Source: Tenodera sinensis
Taxonomy: Eukaryota > Arthropoda > Insecta > Mantodea > Mantidae
Direction: 5' to 3'
Assembly: GCA_030765045.1 (NCBI GenBank)
Contig: CM060964.1
Location: 317,926,628-317,990,627 of the forward strand
Length of the DNA stretch: 64,000 bases
Part shown: one piece after another, positions 11,585 through 23,227 of the stretch
Numbering within the stretch: position 1 is the stretch's first letter
Layout of the letters: each line of letters opens with the position of its first letter
Program-made: the position numbers and the translations under genes
Notes under the pieces: model-generated
Databases searched by the model: none
What the model saw: the letters and a program-made list of their open reading frames with translations, nothing else
Told to the model about the DNA's origin: nothing

Positions 11585-11687
11585 ACCAAAAGTTCAATGT
11601 CGTTAAAGCACACAATTTATGCAAAATGGATTTTTATGGAAGAAACCATATCCAAGATATTGGTTTGAATTCTTAAATACTTCTACC
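11585..11687 (-). mobile_element. Element A, internal fragment
   Basis: Minus-strand match to the middle of element A (GTCGTTAAAGCACACAATTT block), directly before a full minus-strand copy. Confidence 0.55.
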
Positions 11688-11821
11688 TTTTTACTTTCTC
11701 TACTCGTAAGTAAGGGAACTATTGTATTCCGCCCAAAAATTCGATGTCGCGATTTCACCGGAAATATATGTTTTGAGGCCCCCTGAATCCCAGAAAAAAA
11801 GGAATTTTTAGAAAAAGGTTC

Positions 11822-11892
<71 letters not shown>

Positions 11893-12563
11893 ACTGTCAG
11901 TTTGTGGACAGCATAACTCAAAAACGAAAAGTCGGTTAAAAACCAAAGTTGGTATTTAATTTAATATCTTTCAAGGATGCGGCACGAAGATTTTGATGAA
12001 AATAGCCTCACCCTAAACTACCCGTTACGTGGAAAATTTTTCTAAAAGTTTTATTTTCTTGAAAACGGTTCTGACGATTTTGATTAAAATGACATATGTT
12101 TCAGCTATTTCTATTGGAAATCAAATGTATATTTTGAATTTTCTGGCTATAGCCTATGTAGTCCTGTTTACTCAGGATGACTTTTGAATAACTCGTAAAC
12201 CATAAGAGAGACAAAATCTTAATATACAAAAAATGTATATCTCGCTAAAACACACAATGTATGTCTCTTTTTGTGGAGTGAAGCATTTCAGAGACATTCC
12301 TTGTTATTTGTGTCACTTTTGGAAAACTTAAGTTGTTCATTTTTTATATATTAAGCGTGCAAAGAGAACAGGATCTGAAAGCTTTAAAAGATTTGACGAT
12401 CACTCAAAGTCTACTGTATTCTAATATTCCCCTTCCACCTACAAGAAAATAAGCAATGAGATAATTTGTACAAATGTTTATCTTAACTAATATGAAGAAG
12501 ATAGAGGAATAAAATTTTGTAAGAATAATTAGTACAAGAGTAGAAAAAGTCATCAGATTTTTA
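11688..12563 (-). mobile_element. Element A, copy 2 (near full length, minus)
   Basis: Read on the plus strand it opens with the inverted 3' end TTTACTTTCTCTACTCGTAA, then AAATTCGATGTCGCGATTTC and ACCGGAAATATATGTTTTGA. A pure (TG) tract of about 70 bases (11823-11891) occupies the family's CA site. The rest follows in reverse family order to GTAGAAAAAGTCATCAGATT at 12563, the inverted 5' end. That 5' end has lost the TGTTGCACTCACA segment. The Thr-His ORF 11755-11946 is a microsatellite artefact. Confidence 0.85.
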
Positions 12564-14580
12564 ATTGGACAGGAGTTATTTGTTTCTTATCGTGGTCACT
12601 AAAGAGTATGGAATTTCAAAGCCACCACACAGAAACCCTTTATTTAAAAATCTGTTATGGTGGTGTTCTTCTTATACCTATAATGAAATGTGTAAGTGTG
12701 AATTAGAATTTATCTCGAACATCAGTAGCAGACTAACTAAGGATAGTTTACAGAAGAGGGAGTAGAGAAAGCCATGTGAATGGAGGGCATTAATTTTGTG
12801 TGGATTAGGACTTCCACTCTCGGAAAAGTTCCAAAAAAAACGCTTACTTTATCTTTTTCCTACCTCTTGTTTTGAAGTCACTTTGGCATTTTGTGGTTGA
12901 ATGATAAACCCACGTAGAGTTGAGCATTATCTGTTGTGTGAATCTGTGCTACACAGAGACAGAATTCCTGCAAGTTTGTAACAGAGAAGCTTGACGCAAC
13001 TATGCAACCGTGTTTGCCCATTAGAGGTGAATACGTAGGTACGCCGTGTGGTTAGGCAACTCGCTTTGCTGGGTTTAAGGCAGACTCCTCATTCCTACGC
13101 AACGAGCGTATAAACAAGCTATAGAAATTCCTACCGACTACATGCAGGAAAGCCCATTAGCGTATTTACCCACGTGATGAGTTGCTTTCTAGCTCTTTTT
13201 GATATTCCAAGAAAGCAGAGATTTCTGTTTTTAGTATCTAATAAATAAAATAGTAACTTGATATTCTAAATAACGTCAAATAAAAAACTTGCGGATTTAT
13301 TAAGATAGGTGGTTCATTTGAGAAAGAATCTGGCCTTTTTATTGTTTGATCAGGGAAAACTGTATTTTGTTGTACAGATGTAGAATTAATATAAGTAAAA
13401 ATTGTTTTACTTATTGAATAAAATGTATTAATGATGATCCAAAATATAATGATAAGTTCAGAACCAAGTGAGGTGGACCAAGCAGTAGCATCTGTGGATA
13501 GCTTTTGTGAGGTAAAATTTCTGTAACTGCCATTTTGACTGCCTTTTTTCCGTGGCCTTCCTCAGTTACTCTGTTTCCATGCAAATATTGTATTGTCTGT
13601 TAAATACCACGACCCAAAATTCCACGTAAAAAAATGGAAATAAAAGTATGTGTTACAGGAAGGTGATTACCCAACTGGAACCATCTTCCCAGCATTACAG
13701 TGATTAGTGACACACAGCAGTTTTACAATTCCAGAGTTCACACTCCGCCATAACTCAATAGTAATAACAATAAGTGTTACAGGAAGACGGCTGCATAACT
13801 AAAGCTACGATTATTTATAAAAAAGTTAAAAGAAGTGGTGCAGAAAAGGTACGTTGGCAACGCAGACATTAACTTGCAGCTACGTCACTTATGAATTTAA
13901 GGCAATTAATTCTCCTTGGTTGCGCAGAGACTACTGTGGTACACGTGTGCATTCATTCGGAATTGTTTTAGTGCTCACATGAGCGCTTCACGCTCCTCAG
14001 TTGTTTTATAATACAATTTCAAATGCAATACTACATACCTTTTAGATGGAAAATGCATCAACCACAAGTGTTGTTTTAAAATGAGATTTGCAAAGTAGGA
14101 TTTCCTAACTGGTTGAAACTAGCAATCAACATTGTGTAGTTAGCACTACTTCAACTTAGGGTATTATTGACGTTTTTGAACTCTGGTAACCGTCATATTG
14201 TCTCTCCTATAAGCTTCGCAAACTCAGCAAGAAGCTAAAGCGACGATATGTTGAGAAATTCATGAAAGAATACTATGGTAACATTTAAATACGGGGCGAT
14301 GCAGTAGATATTTTAGACCGTTTATATCTCATAATGAACCTATGAAGTTTTAATATCACACTAGCTGAAAGATCCGGCGTTGTCCATAGTTTAACGACTT
14401 TGTCACTGCAACTTTTAGACTTAATTTGGATACTGTAAAGAACACAAAATGGAACAAAAAAAAAACAGAAAAAAAGATTAAAGATATGAATAAAAACACC
14501 GCGAAAACATTTCGCAAAAGCACTGTTGAACAACTCTAAATACCACAGGAAGAAAATGAAGTAGACAAAGCTCTGCGATC
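12564..14580. other. Long stretch without recognisable gene
   Basis: No motif-bearing ORF on either strand. Near 13030 there is a sequence resembling a tRNA D-arm (GCCGTGTGGTTAGGC) but no matching B box, so I do not call a SINE. A short direct repeat, GTGTTACAGGAAG, occurs at about 13653 and 13774. Confidence 0.35.
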
Positions 14581-14790
<210 letters not shown>

Positions 14791-14839
14791 TAATTTTTTT
14801 CATGGAGAAGGATACTATACTATCCATTTTACTATACAA

Positions 14840-15128
14840 CGTAACTTTCACATGGTTTTCTCTACTCACTTTTCTTTTACAAAACACAACATTTATTGCT
14901 CTACCCGCCCTTCAATATACAACTCATACAATTTTCTGTGATTGAAATAGAGATGCAACACATTACATTTATACGATATTCTCTACACACTTTTCGTTTA
15001 TGAATAATCACACTTCTTTCTCTACTCCCTCTTCTATAAAGAATTCATACAATTTTGTATATGATTGACATATGAAGTCAACGTCTTACATTCACACAGT
15101 TTTCTCAACTCACTTTTCTTCCTATGGT
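14840..15128 (+). repeat. Degenerate ~122 bp tandem repeat, about 2.3 units
   Basis: A motif close to TTTTCTCTACTCACTTTTC recurs at about 14855, 14977 and 15100. Between occurrences the order is also shared, for example CTCATACAATTTTCTGTGAT against TTCATACAATTTTGTATATG. The units are diverged, so this is an old tandem duplication. Confidence 0.65.
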
Positions 15129-15819
15129 ATTTGCAGTAGTTCAACTTTGCTTTCACATAGTGCTCTCCCGGTGTTTTTATTTATTTATTTTGTTTATTTG
15201 GGGTTCTTTATACTGTCCAACGTAAGTCTAAATGTTGTAGGAATTAAGTAATGAAACCACGGGCAACGCTTTGTATTTCAGCTAGCATTTAGTAACAAAA
15301 GCTACAGTTTTCATATCGTGCAGAAATGCCTAACACATATATCGAAATAGAGATGCATATAAAGAAACTGGTGAACTTGAAGATTCCGAACGTGGCATGA
15401 CACAGTCTGTGAGGATCGATGAAAATAATGCTCTCAGTAGTTAATAGAAAATATTGGCTCTGTGATCCACGTATGATAACTGTTCTCTCTTTATATAATT
15501 AAGATGCCTTTCTAAGGAACTTGGTTACAACAAAGCTACAAAAGGAAATAAAGTAAAACTTACTTACAGGAAGGTATTAAAAATTTTGATGCAATACATA
15601 TTTCAAATTATTGGTTTAATATCCATCATTATTATGACTACCTCTTTTATTGTAATAATAACTTAAATTGTTTAGTTTCTTCTTTAGTTTATACAAGACA
15701 TTTTATAAATATTTATTTGCATCTTATAATGATTTTGGCATTTTTGGTTAAAGTACCAATATATTTGGTTCATTTGTGAAATCCAGAAACCTCAGTGCGT
15801 AGATCTATAGAATTCTGCC
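15129..15819. other. Stretch without recognisable gene
   Basis: AT-rich sequence with no recognised element before the TGTC array. Confidence 0.4.
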
Positions 15820-15895
15820 TGTCTGTGTCTCTCTCTGTCTGTCTGTCTGTCTGTCTGCCTGCCTGTCTGTCTGTCTGTCTGTCTGTCTGTCTCAC
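15820..15895. repeat. (TGTC)n microsatellite
   Basis: TGTC units with a few TGCC changes. It abuts the 3' end of the minus-strand SINE, so it probably grew from that SINE's 3' tail. Confidence 0.9.
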
Positions 15896-16430
15896 TGTGT
15901 GTCACAGTGAGGATTGCGGCACGTCAGCCGATGGCTTATTGTGCGTTAGACCCTGGGAGGAAGGATGAGAGGAAAGTACATTACAGGCGGCCAGAACGCA
16001 GCACAAACGGAACTACTACCACGGTGGGTCTCTAATAGCCCGACGGAGTTCCAGGTCGCCACAGAGAACCCACCCCCAGCCAGGTTCTGCTGATCAACCA
16101 GTCCTTCTGGGATGCCGGCCGGCCGACCACAGCACCTATACTCAGGGGAACACCGTATTTCCGGTGCACAAGCACCACCGTAGCACAGCTCACCAAGGAC
16201 TCCGCTGACTCTTACAACCTGGAAAGACCGGATAGGAAGGGAATGAAGTGAATGAAATGAAGTGAAAGGGGGATTTAACATAAATATCCTTTCCAGCATT
16301 GACCTCAGTGATCTTGGAAAACCCCGAAAAAACCCAAGGTCACGAATGTAGGCCGCGGGAATCAAACCCTCGACCTCCCGAATGCGAGCCACAGACGTTA
16401 CCGCCTGAGCCATTCCACTCGTTATTCAGA
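15896..16430 (-). mobile_element. Long tRNA-derived SINE (family S3), ~530 bp
   Basis: On the minus strand from 16430: an A box TGGCTCAGGCGG, then a B box GGTTTGATTCCC about 40 bases later, giving a tRNA-like head. A body follows with TTGGGTTTTTTCGGGGTTTT and a GC-rich part of about 350 bp. The 155-codon minus ORF (15946-16413) lies wholly within this body and shows SINE composition rather than a protein family, so I do not call it a gene. Similar heads and lengths occur at 38410-38948 and 52752-53275. Confidence 0.75.
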
Positions 16431-16451
16431 GGTCTTGCTGCTGTTTTATTA

Positions 16452-16486
16452 CATACACACACAAACACACACACACACACACACGG
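16452..16486. repeat. (CA)n microsatellite
   Basis: Short CA tract with one AAAC interruption, just 5' of the SINE head (SINE read on the minus strand). Confidence 0.9.
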
Positions 16487-16814
16487 ACACATAATCTGCA
16501 TTATTTGATAAATGGCAATTAAAGAAACAAATATAACATGCGATCGGTAAGTATATAAACAGGTCGATCGTCTCTCTTTAAGCAGGGTCTTCTGTTTGTC
16601 TAAGTGTTGCAACATGGCTATCTCTGGAATAAAATTTATCCGGCTTGTTTTTATGCTCTGTAGAGTGCAGCAACTTATTTTCTACTCCACGATATTCTCA
16701 ATGAAAGATGTGTAAATCCAATTTAGTCCTTCGCATTTGATGAATTGAAGTTAGAAGGCGTTTTATGGCCTAGAGCTGTCAGAATGAATAAGGCGTTTCA
16801 GCGGTAAAAGAATT

Positions 16815-17605
16815 TTAAAAACCAGTTATGTAGTTTTTGAGATTTGGAAGGTTTACGACTTTACATGTCACTGTGTCCCAAAGCTTCACGGAGTGTACTA
16901 ATGGTGTACACATTTTCTCCTCTATAGAGGCACTTTGAAATGATTGATAATTTGCGACAGGAAGATGTTCCCTTCGTGGAGCGTTGAATATCTTTCCTGG
17001 ATACAAAGCCATCGTTTGTTGGTTCTAAATTTAATATCACTTGTTAGTGCTTCATGACAGAATACCGTGCAACAAAGGGTGAGGAAATTTATGGTGCAGT
17101 GCAGGTTCTGGGCAAATACTAACACCACGTCGTAAATAAGTCGGACATTGGCTCATAAAACTGGTGGCCATTGGATACTCTTGTTCGGTATTGATTCCCT
17201 GAAGGTGGAGAGAATAATATCTCAACGGTGGTAGCACGAAACACATTTTCCGTCGGAGAGAGATTTGTATGGCCACGGGTATTTGGTTTCCAGCATCAAC
17301 ACGGTTAAGTCATTAGAGATTCCCGGAATAGAACAAAATTTGCTTGTGAGAGGAAAATTATTACTCAACACAGACGGTGAAAATGAGCGAAAAAATGGAT
17401 TCGAAACGAATGCAAACTTCAGTTTGTTGAACTTATAGTTGTGACACAAGTCGCAAGGTAATATAAACCCATTATTGAATGTAAACACAAAATTCTATGG
17501 AATAAATTGTGACCTAGCCCGCCGAATTTGCACCATCCCAGGTTGCTTGTTTGAAAGATGTGCAGCGCTTCGGAGTCGCCTTGCCCACTGACACACATGT
17601 TACAA
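16815..17605 (-). other. Region of overlapping unrecognised minus-strand ORFs
   Basis: Four minus-strand ORFs of 65-88 codons follow each other in changing frames (16815-17012, 16922-17128, 17222-17488, 17419-17637). Stop density is lower than in the neighbouring DNA and the region is less AT-rich. It contains Cys/His-rich pieces such as DLCHNYKFNKLKFAFV and CEWKSDFCNMCVSG. This could be a frameshifted coding remnant, but I cannot name a family. It ends where element A copy 3 begins. Confidence 0.3.
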
Positions 17606-18287
17606 AAATCTGATTTCCACTCACATGTCTGGTGCAAACTATTCTTACAAACGCTTATTCATCTGTCTACTCTAGCTAATCGAGATAAACATTTACAAAT
17701 GATCTTATTGCTAATTTTCTTGTAAGTTCTAGGGGAATGCAGGAACACAGCAGCAGCTAAGTGATAGTCAACTGTTTTAAACCTAGTCGCTAAGCGATGG
17801 CTTTCAAATTCCATTCTCTTTGCACGGCCAAGAGATAAAAAATGAATAACGATCTCGCATTGGTAATTCGTATTCGTAATTTAAGTCATAAACGAGGAAT
17901 ATTTCCGAAGTGGTTCGTTCCACAAAGAGATGCATTAATATAAATTGTGTGTTTTGACGAGATCTCTTACGGTTCAACAGTTATACAAAAGTCATCAAGA
18001 AGAAACAGGACTACATGGGCTATAGGCAAAAAATTAAAAATATATACTTCATTTGCCATAAAAATATCTTAAATATATGGCAGTTTAATCAAAATCGTCA
18101 CAGCCATTTTTGAGAAATAAAAACTTTTAAAAAATTTTCCATGTAAAGGGTAGTTTAAGGTACAGGAGTTTTCTTCAAAATCTTCGCGTCGCATCCCTGA
18201 AAAACATTAAACTTAAATACTAAGTTTGGTTTTTAAACGACGTTTTGTTTTCGAGTTATGCTGCTAACACACACACACGCACACACA

Positions 18288-18332
<45 letters not shown>

Positions 18333-18476
18333 GCACTTACACACAAGTAACTTTTTCTAAAAATGCTTTTTTGGATTCAGAAGGCCTCAAAGCATATTTC
18401 CAATGAAATCTCGACATCGAATTTTTAGGTCGAATGCGATCCCCTACTTATTATTACGTAGTAGAGAAAGTAAAAA
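17606..18476 (+). mobile_element. Element A, copy 3 (near full length)
   Basis: Begins ATCTGATTTCCACTCACATG after TACAAAA. The ACTTTCTCTAC box at the 5' end is lost here. The body follows the family order, with a CA tract of about 75 bases at 18266-18345 and the 3' end TACGTAGTAGAGAAAGTAAA at 18476. Confidence 0.85.
18266..18345. repeat. (CA)n tract inside element A copy 3
   Basis: CA repeat with a few CG and TA interruptions, at the family's fixed internal CA site. Confidence 0.95.
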
Positions 18477-18948
18477 CAACAAATTCTAATCCTGAATCAC
18501 ACAAAAATTCTGTGTAGGCGAGAAAAAATAATCCAAAGAAACAGAAAAAATAGACTTTCTCGAGTTAATGACACACAGCTAGTAACGAAATCTTAGTGAA
18601 TGGGGTCTGGAAATACCTAACCCACAGTTTTCTTAAAATAAGAAATGAGTAATTAAGTAAATGGGCAAGATAAAACCAGTAATGTGTCAAATAGTTCAAC
18701 AAAAGAAGAAGTACATACTCATACCACTAAACAGGTTGATTTCTGATGTTATATAATAATACCAAACTAAGCTCTTGTTCTGGATGTTGGTTTCTTACTT
18801 AAACCGGATCTTAATTACAAAGTTTAAATGGGTTTCCACACATTTCAATTTTGTGCAAATTTTTCATTTTGCTATACATGTGCATTGTCCCAATAGGAGT
18901 ATGAGGGGAGTCCCAAATATTTGCATTTTCCTATTTGTGATACGGACG
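18477..18948. other. Stretch without recognisable gene
   Basis: AT-rich. The 62-codon ORF at 18775 has no motif. Confidence 0.4.
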
Positions 18949-19030
18949 AACAAGGTAGCCTAACTCATCCGTCTTTGGTGCACGTAGATATCCCTTCGTG
19001 CGTTGAAACAGTTACAGAACGCAATGGGGC

Positions 19031-19045
19031 AATTCCTACGAAGTG
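19031..19045 (+). repeat. Target-site duplication, left copy
   Basis: AATTCCTACGAAGTG, identical to 19300-19314 on the other side of the SINE. Confidence 0.9.
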
Positions 19046-19299
19046 TGGCGGCGCCGTGGCCGAGCGGTTAGCGCGCTCGCCTACCACCTAGGCGGCCCGG
19101 GTTCGATCCCAGGGACCCGCATGTGGTATTCGTGGTGGACGAAGCGGCGTCAGGGCGGGTTTTCTCCGGGTTCTCCGGTTTCCCCCGCCATCTCATTCCA
19201 CCGGTGCTCCATCTTCATTCCATGTATCATCAGTGTCACCGCCTGCGGTGCCGTAGTAGTAAAAGCGGGCGTTAAACACTACAACAACAACTACAACAC
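19046..19299 (+). mobile_element. Intact tRNA-derived SINE (family S1), 254 bp, with 15-bp TSD
   Basis: The tRNA-like head has an A box TGGCCGAGCGG and a B box GGTTCGATCCC, which drive RNA polymerase III in tRNAs. The tRNA-unrelated body contains GGGTTTTCTCCGGGTTCTCC. The tail contains GTGCCGTAGTAGTAAAAGCG and GTTAAACACTACAACAACAA, ending in a CAACAA-type run. Exact 15-bp target-site duplications (AATTCCTACGAAGTG) flank it, so insertion was by reverse transcription and fairly recent. It landed in the left arm of a foldback element. The 108-codon ORF at 19043 is the SINE read through and is not a gene. Confidence 0.92.
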
Positions 19300-19770
19300 A
19301 ATTCCTACGAAGTGGTTCTGCTCATCAGCAAAGAAGAGTGATGAGAGGCAGGTCCCAAACTTTAACTAGCGTCTACCGTGATAATAGACAATAGGTAACA
19401 GTGTGAACAACAGAAAAGGTCTTATAATATTTTCCACCTTACTTACAGGGACTTTATTTTCCAGGGAAGAAACTCACTCCTGTTGATACTGCTATTGCTA
19501 AACATTACAGATTACAGATTGTGAAGTGCCGTAACAAAATCTATGCAAACATGAGGGCACGTAATGTTATTGTCTATTATCACGGATTACACGCGCTAGT
19601 TCAAGCCTGGAAACTAGCGCTCATCGTTCGTTTTCGCTGATAAGCTGAATGAAGTTCGCTCATGCCACTGGTGTCCACTCCATAGGAATTGCACCATTGC
19701 GTTCTGTAACTGCTTTAACGCACGAAGGGATATCTACTTCCGCCAGATAGTTGAGTTAGACCACCTTGGT

Positions 19771-22700
19771 ATATTGAGTGTTACTACAGATTCAAATAAG
19801 AGCTAATATTAAAATCTTCTCAAAAGCAGTGACTCAGTTTTTTAAGTTGATGGTCCTGATAGCTGTTTAACTTTAAGAGATGCGGAATGAACCAATAATG
19901 GTACAGAGGCGGACAGAAGTATTCCAAAGAGTGTACATGGATACTGCAAATCACTACACTCTTAGAGATTGGCATATTGGCCGTAATGGTAGAATTATAA
20001 TAAGCTGTTAAATATTATTTGCTCTTGTGTACAGGTGCAGTGACAGTAGTTAACAGCAATTTGATGAATAAATTGCATAATCAACTTATGTTCAAATTGA
20101 TCAATGTGATTCAATTTATGATTCGAAATCTGATATGAAAACAATTTACATACCTATTTATTTCTGGATATTGATACTGTTGAAAGCTGTACTACTGTAT
20201 GTAGCATGCTGTCTGTTGCAAATGACTTCAAAGCTTGTGTTCCTGGCGAGTGACCAACAAACTTTTAAACCAGAGAAATGGCCGTGTCTTTGCGAGAGTA
20301 CAGCAGAATAGGGCACGTCGATACACTCTTTGTGTTAATCGCAATGGGCCTGCGTTCCAACGTTTACTTTGAATAGTAAAGCTGTGATTAACTGTAACCA
20401 ATGAGATGTTTGTGTTTTGTTTATGTGTTCTGTGTTTGTTTCTTGAATTAAGATAGTGTGCCTTACTAAGATAAATACAATACTAATTTTCATTGTTGAT
20501 TTTGCCGTAAATACTTAAACTGGGTGTGAAGCAGTTATCTACGACATTAACTCGTCTAACGCTTAAACGAAGCACTGCAGCAAAAAATTTTCCTTAATAA
20601 AAAGTGTTTAAAATAATGTTATCTATCCGCTCCTTAAGTTTGTCGGTCTAATTTTGGGACACCTATATACACTTAAAACTTTCACTGAGAATATCTAAGA
20701 AAAAAGCAATAGATATTGAAAAACAGCCTTTCCAGCTATGAAGGTAAGGGAAGGGTTAATGAAAATAAATAATATTGGCTATACGGGCATCCTGTATTAT
20801 TTATAATAATATAAAATTAGTATATAGATATAGTATAAGTGTATAAAATTATTAATATGGAAAATGAATGAAGAATGGGGATTGTTTTACCACGATAGGT
20901 TAATTACATCCCGAAAAATTGTAACTTGAAGTTGACGTTTGAGATACGAAGAAACGTACAACAGTTGCACAACCTTATGTTCAAGTGCGAACTTCAGAAT
21001 GTGGAACAGTTGCGTAATGATACTTAAATGGGAACTATTATTATATCATTTCAGAATAAGATCGATAAAGCCACAAAGCACTCCCCTTCAACCAAAAATA
21101 AAGCACAGCAAAAATATGATAATATAGGAAAAAAGTAAATCCATGTACTTGATCACAAAGTAAATCTCGTATTAATTTGAAAGTATCTGTGGAGGTGGCA
21201 AAGATAACTCGCCATATTACAAGTAATTTGCGACAAGGAACTTTGCAACAATATTGTTACCTACTATAGCTTGCATATACAATTTAAAAGAGCTTCACTA
21301 ATTATTTGTTAGTGGGTGAAATGAGGAAATGGGCAACTAAAATGACTTATCCTATAACTTGTTCCTTTCAACAAAATAGAAATGTTAAAATAATGTCTAC
21401 CTCTTTCTTGGTATGTTACTTTTAAATGTGATGCAGCTCATTTAAACGTCTTCATTTTTTATTTTATGAAAGCTGCATTATGCAAAAGGAAAGTACTAAC
21501 TTTACTAAATAAATACCAATGTTTAACAAATAAAAGTGTACATATAAAAGCGACAAGTATTCCATAATAAAAAGAATTGGTTCCAAAAAAATACCAGGAG
21601 CCATATTTTCACTTAAATGCACCTCCTCTTTCCCAAACGCAGCTTTTTCTCATAATGGAATATCAAACTTTGTTTAGTAGGTAGTGTGCATTAGTGTTTC
21701 TATTAGGTTTGTCTTATTTCATTCGTTTTCCACAACTAATGCACATGCAAATTTTATGATAGCCATAGATCTAAAATATACTGATGTAATCATTACAAAA
21801 AAATTTCTATTATCCTTAGAATTTAACTATATCTTTAGAAAGGGATTTCGTGTAATTCAGAAAAATATAATTTGAGTTTATATTTGAAATATCAGACATA
21901 TATTGAATATCAAGTGAGGATTATTAAATACTAATTTACTCGTTCCTTGCAAATATTGTTTTTCGTACGGTTAGCTTATAAATATATTACCAAATGCCAA
22001 AGACTTTATACTTTATTATACATAGAGGGTGGAAGATTGTGAAATAAGCCGGCAAGTTTAGTGCACATGGATTCCACCGCTGCTACTCGAGCATGTACAC
22101 AGCTGTGAAAGCGTCTGCTGACGTGCATACAGATGCGACGGCTGCGCGGTACCGGTTTCATAATTCATTCTCCGTGACCAACTAACCCATGCCGCATGTG
22201 ACTGCACGCTCTAATTATATATAATATGTAGGTTTAAATATGTATTTACGCAGCTATTTAAAACTCATATAGCGGTTATCTATTATACTAAACAATAATC
22301 ACATAGAATGGATGCATTGCACATTAGATATCAAACCATTACTAATTGTGACAGCCGCAAAAGAAAGAAAGAACTTTAAAAGCAAATATGAGTATCTGGA
22401 CAGTGGTTAGGTTTATTGCATGCACATCTAGATTGTAGTATTAAAGCAATTATTAGCGGAATTTGTAGTCTGAGAAAAATTCCCCCTTTTAATGCCCTTT
22501 AACTACTCGCTGTTCCTTCAAATATTCATCCTTTTGGAACTGGAACACATGGACTACTATCTTTTATAACATCCCATACGGTCGGGAAAAGCCATTTTTG
22601 AAAACGCATTATAAACCCTAAAAGCGCAGTAACTTTCTTAAATCAATAACCCAAACGCGCTTAATTTTCTCTAAATTCCTTAAAGGCTGTGATAGTCTCT

Positions 22701-22967
22701 CTACCATAACTGGAAAGGCTACTTTGTTTTTAAAAACGCAGTAATCAGGCCCGCTGTACTAAAAAATGCAGTGCCTGAAATACTGAGAAGTTCCAACCAA
22801 TAACGGGAAATAATAAACAGAAACTGTACGTGTATTTTAATTTGTATGTTTTCCTTAGATAAACTTTGCACGTGTATTTTGATTTCGAAGTTAAATACAA
22901 TTCTGTCATATTGAAGGAGTCCAACATTTTATTTCTCATAAGGGGAAGGGAAGCACTGAGAACACAA
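19771..22967. other. Long stretch without recognisable gene
   Basis: About 3.2 kb of AT-rich DNA. A GC-richer island at 22030-22210 (with CTGCTACTCGAGCATGTACA and GACGGCTGCGCGGTACCGG) stands out from its surroundings but has no ORF, repeat match or tRNA-like box I can see. Confidence 0.35.
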
Positions 22968-23220
22968 ACCCTACAGAGACATTCTGTTCAAGATTTTAAC
23001 AAAGCTCCTCTGTCAACGCATGATCAGAAAAGTCGACTCCAAGCTACCAGAAGCGCTATTTGGATTCAGGAGAGGTAGAAGCACAACACATGCCATTAAG
23101 ATGATATCGAGGGAGCCCTAGTAGCCCCAGGGGGAAAGTTATATGTCATCTTTATCGACTTTTCGAGAGCCTTTGTTCTATCAGCCGAAAAAATCTCATG
23201 GAGAAATTACACAAACTAAT
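22968..23220 (+). pseudogene. LINE reverse-transcriptase fragment (RT core)
   Basis: Plus-strand conceptual peptides match the RT core of non-LTR retrotransposons. YRDILFKILTKLLCQRM is followed by LPEALFGFRRGRSTTHAIKM, equivalent to the LPExQxGFRxGRSTTxAI block. After two stops and a frame change near 23120, LYVIFIDFSRAF is equivalent to the FIDFxKAFD motif that holds the first catalytic Asp. The Asp of FIDF is present but the downstream YxDD box is absent. The fragment ends where element A copy 4 starts. Confidence 0.8.
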
Positions 23221-23227
23221 TAACAAA

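Larger units (their letters stand above)
18949..19770. mobile_element. Foldback element D, complete copy with nested SINE
   Basis: The left arm (from 18949) and right arm (to 19770) are long imperfect inverted repeats. Left blocks: GTAGATATCCCTTCGTGCGT, GTTACAGAACGCAATGGGGC and CGTGATAATAGACAATAG. The right arm, reverse complemented, gives GTAGATATCCCTTCGTGCGT, GTTACAGAACGCAATGGTGC and CGTGATAATAGACAAT. Arms exceed 110 bp, probably about 180 bp. The centre carries TTTTCCAGGGAAGAAACTCA and AACATGAGGGCACGTAATGT, shared with 11215-11497 and with the inverse order in 40811-41286. A SINE sits in the left arm at 19046-19299. No coding capacity. Confidence 0.8.

Noticed and set aside
13030..13100. 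SINE head at 13030
   Set aside because: Only a D-arm-like stretch is present; no B box at the right distance.
15946..16413. 155-codon minus ORF as a protein gene
   Set aside because: It lies within a tRNA-derived SINE and ends at its head; related copies elsewhere do not keep the frame open.
19046..19120. A genuine tRNA gene
   Set aside because: A and B boxes are good, but it continues into a SINE body with a 15-bp target duplication.
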